64,000 nt of DNA from Methanothrix sp. Its GTDB lineage: Archaea > Halobacteriota > Methanosarcinia > Methanotrichales > Methanotrichaceae. Under the pieces are notes generated by a model that was not told the origin of the DNA, did no database searches, and saw only the letters and a list, made by a program, of their open reading frames with translations. Each line of letters starts with the position of its first letter. Positions within the stretch are counted from its first letter, which is position 1. Location of the stretch: positions 62,001 to 126,000 of the forward strand of contig JARYLI010000002.1 in the NCBI GenBank assembly GCA_029907715.1. The letters run 5' to 3'. The translations under genes and the position numbers were made by a program. This document shows, one piece after another, positions 53,116-61,939 of the stretch.

Positions 53116-53889
53116 ATGCTGAAGATACTGAAGCTGGGCGGGAGCATAATAACGGATAAGAGCAGGCTGGCCACCGCCAGGCTGGACCAGATATCCAGGA
53201 TCGCTCATGAGATCGCGGGGAGTGAGGATCTGATAGTCGTGCATGGCGCAGGATCCTTCGGCCACATTCACGCCAGAAACTTCGGGCTGCCTGAGAGGTT
53301 CACCGTGGAGGGTCTGCTGAAAACACATCTCTCTGTATCAGACCTCAACAGAACCGTGGTCGAGGCGCTGCACGATGCCGGAGTCGATGCCCTGCCAGTT
53401 CATCCCCTGAGCTGTGTGGTTCTGAGGGATGGCAGGATTCATCTCATGAGCACAGAAGTGATCACAGAGATGCTCACGCGCAGCGTGGTCCCTGTGCTTC
53501 ACGGCGATGTCGCGATGGATGTCTCCAGGGGTGCTGGCATAGTCTCCGGAGACCAGCTCGTCGCATATCTTGCGAGAACTCTGGGAGCCGGGATGGTTGC
53601 GATGGGCACTGATGTGGATGGCGTCATGATCAACGGCAGGGTTCTCAGCTGCATAACACCTGAGAGCATGCAATTCATTGAATCTCATCTTCTGCCTGCC
53701 AAAGGAATTGATGTGACAGGAGGCATGCACGGGAAGCTCAGTGAGCTTGTGGAGCTTGCTGCGATCGGTATAGACTCCAGGATCTTCAACGCCGGCGTGT
53801 CCGGAAATGTCAGACGCGCTCTGTCCGGAGAGAAGCTCGGCACGCTGATCACAGGTAGAGAGCATGGAGACGGTCCGCAGGAAGCTTGA
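53116..53889 (+). CDS. ipk: Isopentenyl phosphate kinase
   Basis: A 257-residue amino-acid-kinase-fold enzyme that turns isopentenyl phosphate into IPP (the archaeal mevalonate variant). Marks: ILKLGGSIITDKS, VVHGAGSFGHIHARNFG with the catalytic His, VPVLHGDVAMD, GIVSGDQLVAYLA, GTDVDGVM and DVTGGMHGKLSEL. ATG at 53116 lies 2 bases after the mevalonate kinase stop. Its 3' end overlaps the fni start by 26 bases. Confidence 0.95.
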   Translation: MLKILKLGGSIITDKSRLATARLDQISRIAHEIAGSEDLIVVHGAGSFGHIHARNFGLPERFTVEGLLKTHLSVSDLNRTVVEALHDAGVDALPVHPLSCVVLRDGRIHLMSTEVITEMLTRSVVPVLHGDVAMDVSRGAGIVSGDQLVAYLARTLGAGMVAMGTDVDGVMINGRVLSCITPESMQFIESHLLPAKGIDVTGGMHGKLSELVELAAIGIDSRIFNAGVSGNVRRALSGEKLGTLITGREHGDGPQEA

Positions 53890-54937
53890 GCATATAGACA
53901 TATGTCTGAAAAAGCAGGTGGTATCGAGATACAGACCATTTGATGATCTGATCCTGCTGCACAGGGCCCTGCCTGAGATCGATGAGTCTGATGTGAGCAC
54001 AGAATGCACATTTCTCAACAGGAGGCTCTCTGCGCCGCTGATGATAAGCGCTATGACCGGTGGCCATCCGGATGCGAGGGAGATCAACGCGAACCTCGCC
54101 ATCGCGGCTCAGGAGACCGGCATCGCGATCGGGGTGGGATCGCAGCGCGCTGCGCTTGAGCACCCCGATCTTGAGGAGACATTCTCGATCGTCAGAGAGC
54201 TTGCTCCCGATGTGCCTGTGGTGGGGAACATAGGGGCTGTTCAGCTGCACAGATACGGGCCTGAGGTCCTGGACAGGGTAGCGGAGATGGTGGATGCGGA
54301 TGCAGTCGCCGTTCATCTGAACTTCCTCCAGGAGTCGGTCCAGCCTGAAGGTGAGATGCATGCAGCGGGAGTTCTCGATTCCCTGAGAGAGGCGAGATTC
54401 AGGCTGCCGATAATCGTCAAGGAGACCGGTTGCGGGATCTCCTTTGAGGACGCGAGGATCCTCGTAGATTCCGGTATCCGGATCATAGATGTTGCCGGCG
54501 CCGGAGGGACATCCTGGTCGATGGTCGAATCATACAGGGCGGAGCTGCGCGGTGATGCAGAGTCCAGCGAGATCGGCATGCTCTTCGCAGAATGGGGAAT
54601 ACCAACTCCAGTCTCGGTGATAGAGTGCTCACGCGCAGGCGCCCAGGTGATATCATCAGGAGGCGTGAGAAGCGGCATTGATGTGGCAAGGAGCATCGCA
54701 CTTGGCGCGTTCATGGCCGGCGCAGCGCTTCCCCTGCTCGCTCCCGCGACGAGGGGCAGCTTGGATGTCGTCAGGGTTCTTCAGAGATTCGTGAGAGAGC
54801 TCAGGATATCGATGTTCCTCACCGGCTCGAGGAGTATCCAGGAGCTGGGCAGGATCCCTGTGATAATAACTGGAAGAACCCGGGAGATCCTGGAGCAGCG
54901 GGGCATCGATACAAAGATTTTTTCTTCAAAAAGGTAA
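53864..54937 (+). CDS. fni: Isopentenyl-diphosphate delta-isomerase, type 2
   Basis: A 357-residue FMN-dependent isomerase: RKLEHIDICLKKQV, MISAMTGGHPDAREINANLA, GVGSQRAALEHPD, VHLNFLQESVQPEGEM, VKETGCGISFEDA, DVAGAGGTSWSMVE and SGGVRSGIDVARSIALGA. Converts IPP and DMAPP. It starts inside the ipk 3' end (26-base overlap), indicating coupling. Confidence 0.96.
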   Translation: METVRRKLEHIDICLKKQVVSRYRPFDDLILLHRALPEIDESDVSTECTFLNRRLSAPLMISAMTGGHPDAREINANLAIAAQETGIAIGVGSQRAALEHPDLEETFSIVRELAPDVPVVGNIGAVQLHRYGPEVLDRVAEMVDADAVAVHLNFLQESVQPEGEMHAAGVLDSLREARFRLPIIVKETGCGISFEDARILVDSGIRIIDVAGAGGTSWSMVESYRAELRGDAESSEIGMLFAEWGIPTPVSVIECSRAGAQVISSGGVRSGIDVARSIALGAFMAGAALPLLAPATRGSLDVVRVLQRFVRELRISMFLTGSRSIQELGRIPVIITGRTREILEQRGIDTKIFSSKR

Positions 54938-54951
54938 AAGAGAGTGTTAGG

Positions 54952-56292
54952 ATGAGCAGCATAGGAATAATGGCAGTCGGCGGATACGACGAGATCGGAA
55001 GAAACATGACTGCCATCAGAGTCGACAACGACATAATAATAATGGATATGGGAATCCGCCTGGACAGGGTCCAGATACACGAGGACACAGATGTGGAGTC
55101 TCTTCATTCCTCAGATCTCATAAGTATGGGCGCCATACCTGATGACAGCGTTCTGAACGGGGTTGCATCAAAGGTCAAGGCGATCGTTTGCACGCATGGA
55201 CACCTGGATCACATAGGCGCGGTATCGAAGCTGGCACACAAATACCGGGCACCCATCATAGCCACGCCGTTCACAGCTGATCTCGTGAACCAGGAGATAA
55301 AAGCGGAGAGGATATTCAGAGTCAACAACGAGGTCATCAGCCTGAAGGCAGGGGAGAGGCATCAGGTTACTCCGGATATAGAGCTTGAGTTCATCAGGGT
55401 ACAGCACAGCATAGTGGACTGTGTCTTCGCCGCGCTGCATACAAAACACGGAGCAATACTTTACGCAAACGACTTCAAGATCGACAGGAGCCCGACTCTT
55501 GGCGAGCCCCCGGATTTTCCCAGGCTCAGACAGCTCGGGCGCGAGGGTGTTCTGGCGCTGATAACGGAGACCACAAACGCAGGGGTCTCTGGGAAGACAC
55601 CCTCAGAGCAGATCGCCAAGGACCTCGTCTGGGATGTTCTCATGGGAACAGAGGAGACGGAGTCGGGGATACTGGTGACAACCTTCTCATCGCATATAGC
55701 CAGGATAAAGGCCATAATAGAGGCAGCCCGCAAAATGGGCCGCAAGCCAATTCTTCTCGGAAGAAGCATGGAGAAGTACTGGGGAACTGCTGTGAGAACA
55801 GGGTATGCGGAGCGAGGGAACGGGCTGGCAGTGTGTGGCAGGCGGAAGGCTGTCGATAAAGCGCTGAAGAGGATGATGGTCGAGGGCAAGGACAAGTACC
55901 TGCCCATAATGACAGGCCATCAGGGTGAGCCAGGGGCCATACTGAGCAGGATTGCAAATGGGGAGACTGAGTTCAGGGTGGAATCGGGAGACAGGGTCAT
56001 ATTCAGTGCTGGTATAATACCACAGCCTCTCAACATGTCAAATCGCCACACGGTTGAGACGAAGCTGAAGATGAAGGGCGCGAGGATATACGATAATGTG
56101 CACGTCTCAGGGCATGCATGCAGAGAGGACCACTGGGAGCTGCTGCGCATGATTAACCCGGAGCATGTGATACCCAGCCACGGCAACCTCAACAGCCACG
56201 GCCAGTACCTCATGCTGGCTGAGGATACGGGCTACAAGCTGGGATACTCGATACATCTCCTGAGGAACGGGCAGGAGCTGCTCCTCGGGTGA
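54952..56292 (+). CDS. rnj: Archaeal RNase J (metallo-beta-lactamase, beta-CASP)
   Basis: A 446-residue exo/endo-ribonuclease. Motifs: MAVGGYDEIGRNMTAIRVD, signature CTHGHLDHIGAVSKLAHKY (HxHxDH), VQHSIVDCVF, ANDFKID, beta-CASP TTFSSHIARIKAI, and C-terminal VSGHACREDHWELL with VIPSHGNLNSHGQYL. It acts 5' to 3' in archaeal RNA decay. It sits inside the isoprenoid cluster, as in other euryarchaea. Confidence 0.95.
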   Translation: MSSIGIMAVGGYDEIGRNMTAIRVDNDIIIMDMGIRLDRVQIHEDTDVESLHSSDLISMGAIPDDSVLNGVASKVKAIVCTHGHLDHIGAVSKLAHKYRAPIIATPFTADLVNQEIKAERIFRVNNEVISLKAGERHQVTPDIELEFIRVQHSIVDCVFAALHTKHGAILYANDFKIDRSPTLGEPPDFPRLRQLGREGVLALITETTNAGVSGKTPSEQIAKDLVWDVLMGTEETESGILVTTFSSHIARIKAIIEAARKMGRKPILLGRSMEKYWGTAVRTGYAERGNGLAVCGRRKAVDKALKRMMVEGKDKYLPIMTGHQGEPGAILSRIANGETEFRVESGDRVIFSAGIIPQPLNMSNRHTVETKLKMKGARIYDNVHVSGHACREDHWELLRMINPEHVIPSHGNLNSHGQYLMLAEDTGYKLGYSIHLLRNGQELLLG

Positions 56293-57296
56293 GCTTAAAG
56301 AGGTCGAAGATCATGAAAACCTTGGAGGGAGGAGATCTGGAGGCTGAGCTGAGAAAGCGCGCTGATCTGATATCCAGAGCTATAGACGAGCTCCTGCCTG
56401 TCTCCAGACCTGAAGGGCTGTACGATGCAGCCAGGCACCTGCTGGGAGCTGGCGGAAAGCGGCTCAGACCATCGCTGCTTCTCGTGGCTGGAGAGTCTGT
56501 GGGGTGCGACGCTGCACGCCTGGTTCCGGCTGCTGTTGCAATAGAGCTGGTCCACAACTTCACGCTGATACATGATGACATAATGGATAACGCCTCTCTG
56601 AGGCGCGGCAAACCCGCGGTCCATGTGATATGGGGAACATCCGGGGCGATACTCGCAGGCGATACTCTCTACTCGAAGGCGTTCGAGATGCTCTCAAGGG
56701 TGGACGCGCCGCCTGAGAGGGTGCTTGCTGCCATGGATATGCTCGCGAGAACATGCACTTCGATATGCGAGGGACAGTGGCAGGACCTGGAGTTCGAGCG
56801 CGCGGAGATTGTGACTGAGAGCGAGTACCTGGAGATGATCGAGAAGAAGACGGGGGTGCTGTACGGCGCCTCTGCATGGATCGGTGCGACCCTGGCCGGA
56901 GCCCCGCCTGAGGTGGCAGCAGGCCTCGAGGAGTTCGGCAGGCTGACAGGCATGGGATTTCAGATACACGACGACATACTCGACCTGACCGTGCCAGAGG
57001 ACGTCCTGGGCAAGAGGCTCGGTGGGGACATCCTCGAGGGAAAGAAGACTATGATAATAATAGATGCTCTCTCCAAGGGAGTCAGGCTCGAGATATTCGG
57101 GAAGGGCCAGGCCAGCCAGGATCAGCTCAAGGAGGCGATCTCGTCTCTGAGGAGATGCGGATCGATAGATTATGCCAGGAGAAGGGCAGAGGAGTTCGTC
57201 GAGAGGGGGAAGCGTGCGCTTGATGTTCTGGATGATTCTCCCGCGAAAAGGCTGCTTCTGGAGCTCGCGGATTACATGATATACAGGGGTTATTGA
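56289..57296 (+). CDS. idsA: Geranylgeranyl diphosphate synthase
   Basis: A 335-residue short-chain prenyl transferase for archaeal membrane lipids. First Asp-rich motif LIHDDIMDNASLRRGKP (DDIMD), second Asp-rich DDILDL; GGKRLRPSLLLVAGE near the N-terminus. GTG at 56289 overlaps the RNase J stop by 4 bases; ATG at 56313 is possible. It is the last gene of the long operon that begins at L18e. A 180-base spacer without a gene follows. Confidence 0.95.
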   Translation: MSLKRSKIMKTLEGGDLEAELRKRADLISRAIDELLPVSRPEGLYDAARHLLGAGGKRLRPSLLLVAGESVGCDAARLVPAAVAIELVHNFTLIHDDIMDNASLRRGKPAVHVIWGTSGAILAGDTLYSKAFEMLSRVDAPPERVLAAMDMLARTCTSICEGQWQDLEFERAEIVTESEYLEMIEKKTGVLYGASAWIGATLAGAPPEVAAGLEEFGRLTGMGFQIHDDILDLTVPEDVLGKRLGGDILEGKKTMIIIDALSKGVRLEIFGKGQASQDQLKEAISSLRRCGSIDYARRRAEEFVERGKRALDVLDDSPAKRLLLELADYMIYRGY

Positions 57297-57476
57297 ACTG
57301 GTTCAGGGGATTCCCTGGATTCCTCAGGCTGGAGCAGCCGCATGCACACTCATGCACTGGTGTGCGGACATGTGAAGACGGTGGGTGAGCCCTGAAACAT
57401 TCGACTCTTCGTCTTCTCCACATGATCAAGGCAGCCTTGAGCGCAGGAAGTCCCCGACGCAGGAGGTGGACACGAG

Positions 57477-57905
57477 ATGAACGTTCGCGAAATGAGTATG
57501 GATGAATGTGAGGATTTGCTCAGGAGATGCAGGTATGGCAGGCTGGCGCTCTCCTACGAGGACCGACCGTATGTGGTACCGATGTCATATGTCTATGTGG
57601 ATGGCACTGTCATACTCCACTCCAGGCCATCCGGAAAGAAGATCGAGATCGCGAGGAGAAACAGCAACGTCTGCTTCGAGGTGGATGAGCTCGAGGGCCA
57701 GCGGTGGAGGAGCGTCATACTTTATGGGAAAGCTCAGCTCTCAGGATCACATGAGGCCAAGCGCAGGATGTTCGACGCCTTCATGAAGAGCGGGATCGGC
57801 GGGCATGGCGGGAAGATGTTCACCTGGGAGATGCTCGAGCGCATGGATATGTGCGTCTGGGAGATAAAGGCGTTTGAGATAACTGGAAGGGAAGGGATCT
57901 GGTAG
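57477..57905 (+). CDS. Pyridoxamine-5'-phosphate oxidase-like FMN-binding protein
   Basis: A 142-residue single split-barrel protein of the NimA/PNPOx-like type: LLRRCRYGRLALSYEDRPYV, VPMSYVYVDGTVILHSRPSG, KKIEIARRNSNVCFEVDE, RSVILYGKAQL. It probably binds FMN (or F420); reaction unknown. It lies 4 bases before rfcL, so the two are likely co-transcribed. Confidence 0.85.
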   Translation: MNVREMSMDECEDLLRRCRYGRLALSYEDRPYVVPMSYVYVDGTVILHSRPSGKKIEIARRNSNVCFEVDELEGQRWRSVILYGKAQLSGSHEAKRRMFDAFMKSGIGGHGGKMFTWEMLERMDMCVWEIKAFEITGREGIW

Positions 57906-57909
57906 GGGT

Positions 57910-59304
57910 ATGGTGGGCTGGGCCGAGAAGTACAGGCCCAGAAGCCTTGATGGCATACTGGGCAATGCAAAGGCGGTGGCCGAGCTAAGGGCATGGGCCA
58001 GGGCCTGGGAGAAGGGCAGGCCTGAGGTAAAGTGCCTTATCCTGTATGGTCCTCCGGGAGTTGGGAAGACATCAGCGGCCCTCGCGCTGGCATCGGAGAT
58101 GGACTGGGACTACATAGAGCTCAACGCCAGCGATCAGCGGACTGCGGAGATTATAAAGAGCGTTGCTGGACCCGCATCGCAGGTGAGCACATTCTCCGGC
58201 AGAAGGAGGCTTGTGATACTGGATGAGGCTGACAACCTGCACGGGACGTATGACCGGGGCGGGGCGGCAGCGATTCTGAAGGTGATAAGGGATGCGACGC
58301 AGCCTGTGGTTCTCATAGCAAACGAGTACTACGATATGGAGAAGCCACTCAGGGATGCGTGCAGGGGGGTTCAGTTCAGATCGATAAGAGCTCAGACCAT
58401 AGCATCCCTTCTCAGAGAGATCTGCAGGAGCGAGGGGATCGAATGCGAGCCGGACGCGATAATGCATATAGCTGAGATGTCAGGTGGAGACCTGCGCAGC
58501 GCGATAAACGACCTCGAGGCGGCTGCAAGTGGTCTGAGGCACCTGCGATTGGAGGACGTCGCGACCTCCGAGAGGGACGTCAAGGCCTCGATATTCAAGG
58601 TTCTCGACTCGATATTCAGGGGAGAGAGCGCAAGGAGCGCGCTTGAGGCCACATACCAGCTGGATGAGAGCCCGGAGGATCTCATACACTGGATCGACGA
58701 GAATCTGCCTGTGGTGTACAGGGATCGCGATCTCGCAAGGGGATTCGAATGTTTATCCAGAGCGGACATCTTCCTGGGAAGGGTCAGGAAGCGGCAGAAC
58801 TACACACTCTGGAGATACGCCACATTCCTGATGACAGGAGGGGTAAGAGCTGTCAGCTTGAATGTGCGGAGGGGATACACGCAGTTCAGGCCGCCAGGCC
58901 TCTGGAAACGGCTGGGTCAAACAAGAAAGGCGAGATCCGTGAGGGATTCAGCTGCCAGAAAGATAGCTGCGCACTGTCATGTCAGCACATCATACGCCAG
59001 ATCTGAGCTCATGCACTTTGTTGGGGCTCTGCTGAACAGCAGGAAGACCGGAGTGGCTGTTGCAGCATCCCTCGGTCTGAACATAGAGGAGATCGCGCTC
59101 CTGACCGGAAGCTCTCCAGCTACAAAGAAGGTGCAGAGGCTCTTCGAGGAGGCGCAGAAGATGATCGAGGCAGAGCAGATCGCCATGATAGATCGCGGCC
59201 TGAAAGTCGAGAAGATCGAAAGGGAAGAGCAGGCTGCGAAGGACGTCTCCGGGAGCAAAGAGATCTCTCAGGAGAAGAGGCAGAGATCGCTCTTCGACTT
59301 CTAG
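57910..59304 (+). CDS. rfcL: Replication factor C large subunit
   Basis: A 464-residue clamp-loader ATPase. Marks: WAEKYRPRSLDGILGN, Walker A GPPGVGKTSAAL (about residue 47), ELNASDQRTAEII, LVILDEADNLHGTYDRGG (Walker B), GDLRSAINDLEAAASG, and a C-terminal PIP box QRSLFDF that binds PCNA. Length is normal. Its stop overlaps the convergent secreted protein gene by 4 bases. Confidence 0.96.
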   Translation: MVGWAEKYRPRSLDGILGNAKAVAELRAWARAWEKGRPEVKCLILYGPPGVGKTSAALALASEMDWDYIELNASDQRTAEIIKSVAGPASQVSTFSGRRRLVILDEADNLHGTYDRGGAAAILKVIRDATQPVVLIANEYYDMEKPLRDACRGVQFRSIRAQTIASLLREICRSEGIECEPDAIMHIAEMSGGDLRSAINDLEAAASGLRHLRLEDVATSERDVKASIFKVLDSIFRGESARSALEATYQLDESPEDLIHWIDENLPVVYRDRDLARGFECLSRADIFLGRVRKRQNYTLWRYATFLMTGGVRAVSLNVRRGYTQFRPPGLWKRLGQTRKARSVRDSAARKIAAHCHVSTSYARSELMHFVGALLNSRKTGVAVAASLGLNIEEIALLTGSSPATKKVQRLFEEAQKMIEAEQIAMIDRGLKVEKIEREEQAAKDVSGSKEISQEKRQRSLFDF

Positions 59305-59933
59305 GCGCACGGGATCCAGTCGACCCTGCTGGGCCTTCCGGATCTGTTGCTGAGGTCCACGTATTTCTTCACGGAGAACGCGCCAGTGAGATCCTCAACA
59401 GATCTGCTCAGCTCCACAGCGCGCTTGTCGTTTCTCTGACGGGTCGTCCAGGCAATTCGCCCGCTGCCTATGAACGTGGCGTCCATCCCTGCCTGAAGGC
59501 TCTCGTTACCGGCAGCTCCTGTGGTCCTGATCTCGGTGCTCCTGTGTATCAGCTCAGAGGCCGTGTACACCTCTGTGAGAGCCGATCCGGCATCGTAGTT
59601 TATGACGCATATCCTGTTGGACCATTTTCTGTTATAGGCGTCGCTGCCAAATGACACAGGGAAGTACTCGAACTCCGCGTCCTGTGTGAAGTTTATGGTG
59701 TTTCTTATGACATCGAGCTCGAACGCGCTCCTCTCATGGAACCTTCCGCTGCCTATGATCTTCTCTGCAAACTTCTGGCCCTGGGCACCGGCCGCAGTCT
59801 GCCCCAGCAGCTCGGTGTCGCGGTAGCCTGTGCCCAGGTTGAGGGCACCGTTGAACACGTAGTCTGCAGCACATGCAGTCCCGATCAGCATCACACACAG
59901 GGCAGCAGACCAGGCTATCCATCTGAAATCCAA
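59301..59933 (-). CDS. Secreted protein of unknown function
   Basis: A 210-residue exported protein: signal peptide 1-22 (AWSAALCVMLIGTACA), then a beta-rich mature part with many Gly, Ser, Thr and Arg residues (GSGRFHERSAFELDVIRNTI, MDATFIGSGRIAWTTRQRND, VKKYVDLSNRSGRPSR). The style resembles the C-terminal part of the secreted protein at 32514-33974 (repeated FxGSxR and TxExRT patterns), so both may belong to a Methanothrix surface-protein family. No known domain. Confidence 0.7.
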   Translation of the reverse strand: MDFRWIAWSAALCVMLIGTACAADYVFNGALNLGTGYRDTELLGQTAAGAQGQKFAEKIIGSGRFHERSAFELDVIRNTINFTQDAEFEYFPVSFGSDAYNRKWSNRICVINYDAGSALTEVYTASELIHRSTEIRTTGAAGNESLQAGMDATFIGSGRIAWTTRQRNDKRAVELSRSVEDLTGAFSVKKYVDLSNRSGRPSRVDWIPCA

Positions 59934-60173
59934 ATCTCTCCCTGCCCGTGGCTTTATTCGAGACCATAAAAAGGTGTCGAACCCGATCAGGGCTGCGGGC
60001 TGTGAGCGCGAGCTGATGATCGATCCGCGACCACTCAGCAGCGCAACAGACTGGAGGAGATGATGCTGCCTGTCAGGTTAAGGATACGCGACAGAGGAAG
60101 AGATGCTGTACAGATCAGGTGCGCTAAACGGTGTGCAGGATCGCCCTTGGATGTCAATATGTGATGAGAAAAG
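59934..60173. other. Intergenic, nothing recognised
   Basis: No ORF, tRNA or clear repeat. A few GATGAT and CTGA strings resemble C/D box motifs but do not form a proper pair of C, D, C' and D' boxes. Confidence 0.4.
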
Positions 60174-60296
60174 CGGGCGTGGAGGGATTCGAACCCCCGG
60201 CTTACAGCTTAGGAGGCTGCCGCCATATCCTTGCTAGCTGAACAGCTTCTAGGGAACAGGGCCACCGGCCAGTGCTCCTGGCTAGGCCACACGCCC
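60174..60296 (-). tRNA. tRNA-Arg (anticodon CCU) with a D-loop insertion
   Basis: A 123-nt gene. Removing a 47-nt internal segment (60232-60278) leaves a perfect 76-nt tRNA: acceptor GGGCGTG/CACGCCC, T8, D-stem GCC/GGC with A14, G18G19 and A21, anticodon stem GCAGC/GCTGT around CTCCTAA (anticodon CCT), T-arm GGGGG TTCGAAT CCCTC and discriminator G as expected for arginine. CCA is not encoded. With the insertion kept the D-arm cannot form. No other tRNA-Arg is present in this window. Confidence 0.9.
60232..60278 (-). other. Candidate non-canonical tRNA intron (47 nt)
   Basis: The segment lies between D-loop positions 17a and 18 of tRNA-Arg(CCU), not at the usual 37/38 site. A relaxed bulge-helix-bulge can be drawn: exon CTAGC pairs with intron GCTAG, followed by a 3-nt bulge (CAG) and intron helix GAGCA/TGTTC, with a 3-nt bulge CAA at the 3' side. 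Cutting after the second bulge base on each side gives exactly the 76-nt tRNA. The outer helix is weak, so exact ends may shift by a base or two. Confidence 0.7.
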
Positions 60297-60533
60297 GTAC
60301 CGGTTACCCTACTGCCCATCTCGTATATCAAATTTTTCCCGCATCAGCAGGTCTATGGATTCCCGAAAGCTCTGACACTATACGCTCGGCATTGTACCGG
60401 ATTTCCGATCGTGAGCCTGAATCACTGAATGCTGCTGTAATCGACTTCGGTGAGCTGATGCTCCATGAGTCTGGACGGATTGATCGCTGCGGATTTCAAT
60501 GATATGCTCTTCCGGGTGGTTCGGCGAACCAGT

Positions 60534-60631
60534 AGAGTATTCCTATTAACCTCCTTTTCTGCGATCTGCCCATGTCGCTAAGTAATTTTATATATACTAT
60601 TTTATATCAAAACAGGTTTTTAGGGATTCTC
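60534..60631 (-). repeat. Family E element, copy 2
   Basis: A 98-base copy in reverse orientation to 35229-35328, from AGAGTATTCCTATTAACCTC to TTTTTAGGGATTCT, with the shared core CTGCCCATGTCGCTAAGTAA. The preceding 60297-60533 and following 60632-60750 show no gene. Confidence 0.7.
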
Positions 60632-60784
60632 AGTAATCTCGCAGAAAGGTGTAGTGCCAGTCGACGTTGGTTCGAATGACTGAGTTTGCCTTTCCGATGA
60701 TTCGAACACATGAGCCAAATGATGCGCGCACACGGCCCATGCCCGAGGCAAGTTTTATAACACATATTCATGCGAATATCTCAC

Positions 60785-61885
60785 ATGGTTTCCATTGCTG
60801 ATCTTCTGCAGAAGGCTGAGGAGAAGTACCTCGCTGGGTCTTACGATGAGGCCATAGAGTACTATGACAGGGCGCTGGATATTGATCCTGGGAACACTGC
60901 GGCATGGTGTGGAAAGGGAATGGCCTGCTTCTGCCTTTCCCGCTATGAGGATGCTCTGGAGTGCTACACCAGAGCGATAGAGGTGGATCCGGAGTGCGTG
61001 CCGGCCTGGGAGAGCCGTGCAGAGGTGTTATTCATTCTGGGAAGATGCGATGAGGCCATCTGCTCCTACCAGGAGGCCATAGACAGGGATCCTGCATATG
61101 CGCTTGCATGGATCGAGAGGTGCATCGATTCCAGGCCTGATGATGCGGAGAGCTGGAGGCAGAAGGGCCTAGCGCTTCTCTCCATGGGGCGGTATGGGGA
61201 GGCGATAGAGGCCTACCGCATGGCTCTGGATATAGACCCCTCTGAGGCCAGGGACTGGTGCATTCTCGGGGAAACGCTCCAGACAATCGGGAGACACAGC
61301 GAGGCCCTGGAATGCTTTGAGAGGGCTCTTGAGCTCAGGCCATCTGATTCAGCATGCTGGACCAGGATGGGCGAGTCGCTGCACAGCACTGGCAGGTACG
61401 ATGAAGCTCTGGACTGCTACGAAAAGGCGCTCAGGCTCGACCCTGGATCCGTCCAGGCCTGGCATGGAAGGGGTCTCGCTTACAGAGCCATGGGAATGGC
61501 ATCAAAGGCGATAGAGGCATTCGACTCAGCCATATCACTTGATTCAGAGCATGCTCAATCCTGGTACGCGAAAGGCATCACCTTCAGGGCCATCGGTCTC
61601 TATGAGGATGCACTTGATTGCTTTAATCGCGTTCTCAGCATCGACCCTGATAATGCATCTGCACTGAAGAGCCGTGCATGGTCCCTCTACAACCTCGGCC
61701 GGTACGATGAGGCGCTCAGCGCATGCGAGGATGCGATATCTGTTAACCCATGGGACGAGGACGCCTGGTACAACAGAGGGATCGTGCTCAGGGCTCTGGG
61801 GCGGTACACTGAGAGCGACATCTCGTTCATAAGAGCCCGCGAGATCAGGGTCATGAATCTCTCAAAGAACCAAATGCGTGAATGA
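60785..61885 (+). CDS. TPR-repeat protein
   Basis: A 366-residue protein made almost wholly of about ten tetratricopeptide repeats, e.g. YLAGSYDEAIEYYDRALDID, CFCLSRYEDALECYTRAIEV, LLSMGRYGEAIEAYRMALDI, LHSTGRYDEALDCYEKALRL, LYNLGRYDEALSACEDAISV. One repeat (about residues 115-130, WIERCIDSRPDDAESWRQKG) is shortened. No signal peptide or catalytic domain. ATG at 60785 (MVSIADLL) is chosen because a TTTTATAAC box at about 60751 fits a leaderless start there. It is probably a protein-protein scaffold. Confidence 0.88.
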   Translation: MVSIADLLQKAEEKYLAGSYDEAIEYYDRALDIDPGNTAAWCGKGMACFCLSRYEDALECYTRAIEVDPECVPAWESRAEVLFILGRCDEAICSYQEAIDRDPAYALAWIERCIDSRPDDAESWRQKGLALLSMGRYGEAIEAYRMALDIDPSEARDWCILGETLQTIGRHSEALECFERALELRPSDSACWTRMGESLHSTGRYDEALDCYEKALRLDPGSVQAWHGRGLAYRAMGMASKAIEAFDSAISLDSEHAQSWYAKGITFRAIGLYEDALDCFNRVLSIDPDNASALKSRAWSLYNLGRYDEALSACEDAISVNPWDEDAWYNRGIVLRALGRYTESDISFIRAREIRVMNLSKNQMRE

Positions 61886-61939
61886 GATGATGGCAGTGAA
61901 ATGCTTTTGGCCACGAACAGCTGAAATCAAAAACGCTCC

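Noticed and set aside
59990-60170. Box C/D small RNA near the tRNA-Arg gene
   Set aside because: GATGAT and CTGA strings are present, but not in correct C/D and C'/D' pairing or spacing.
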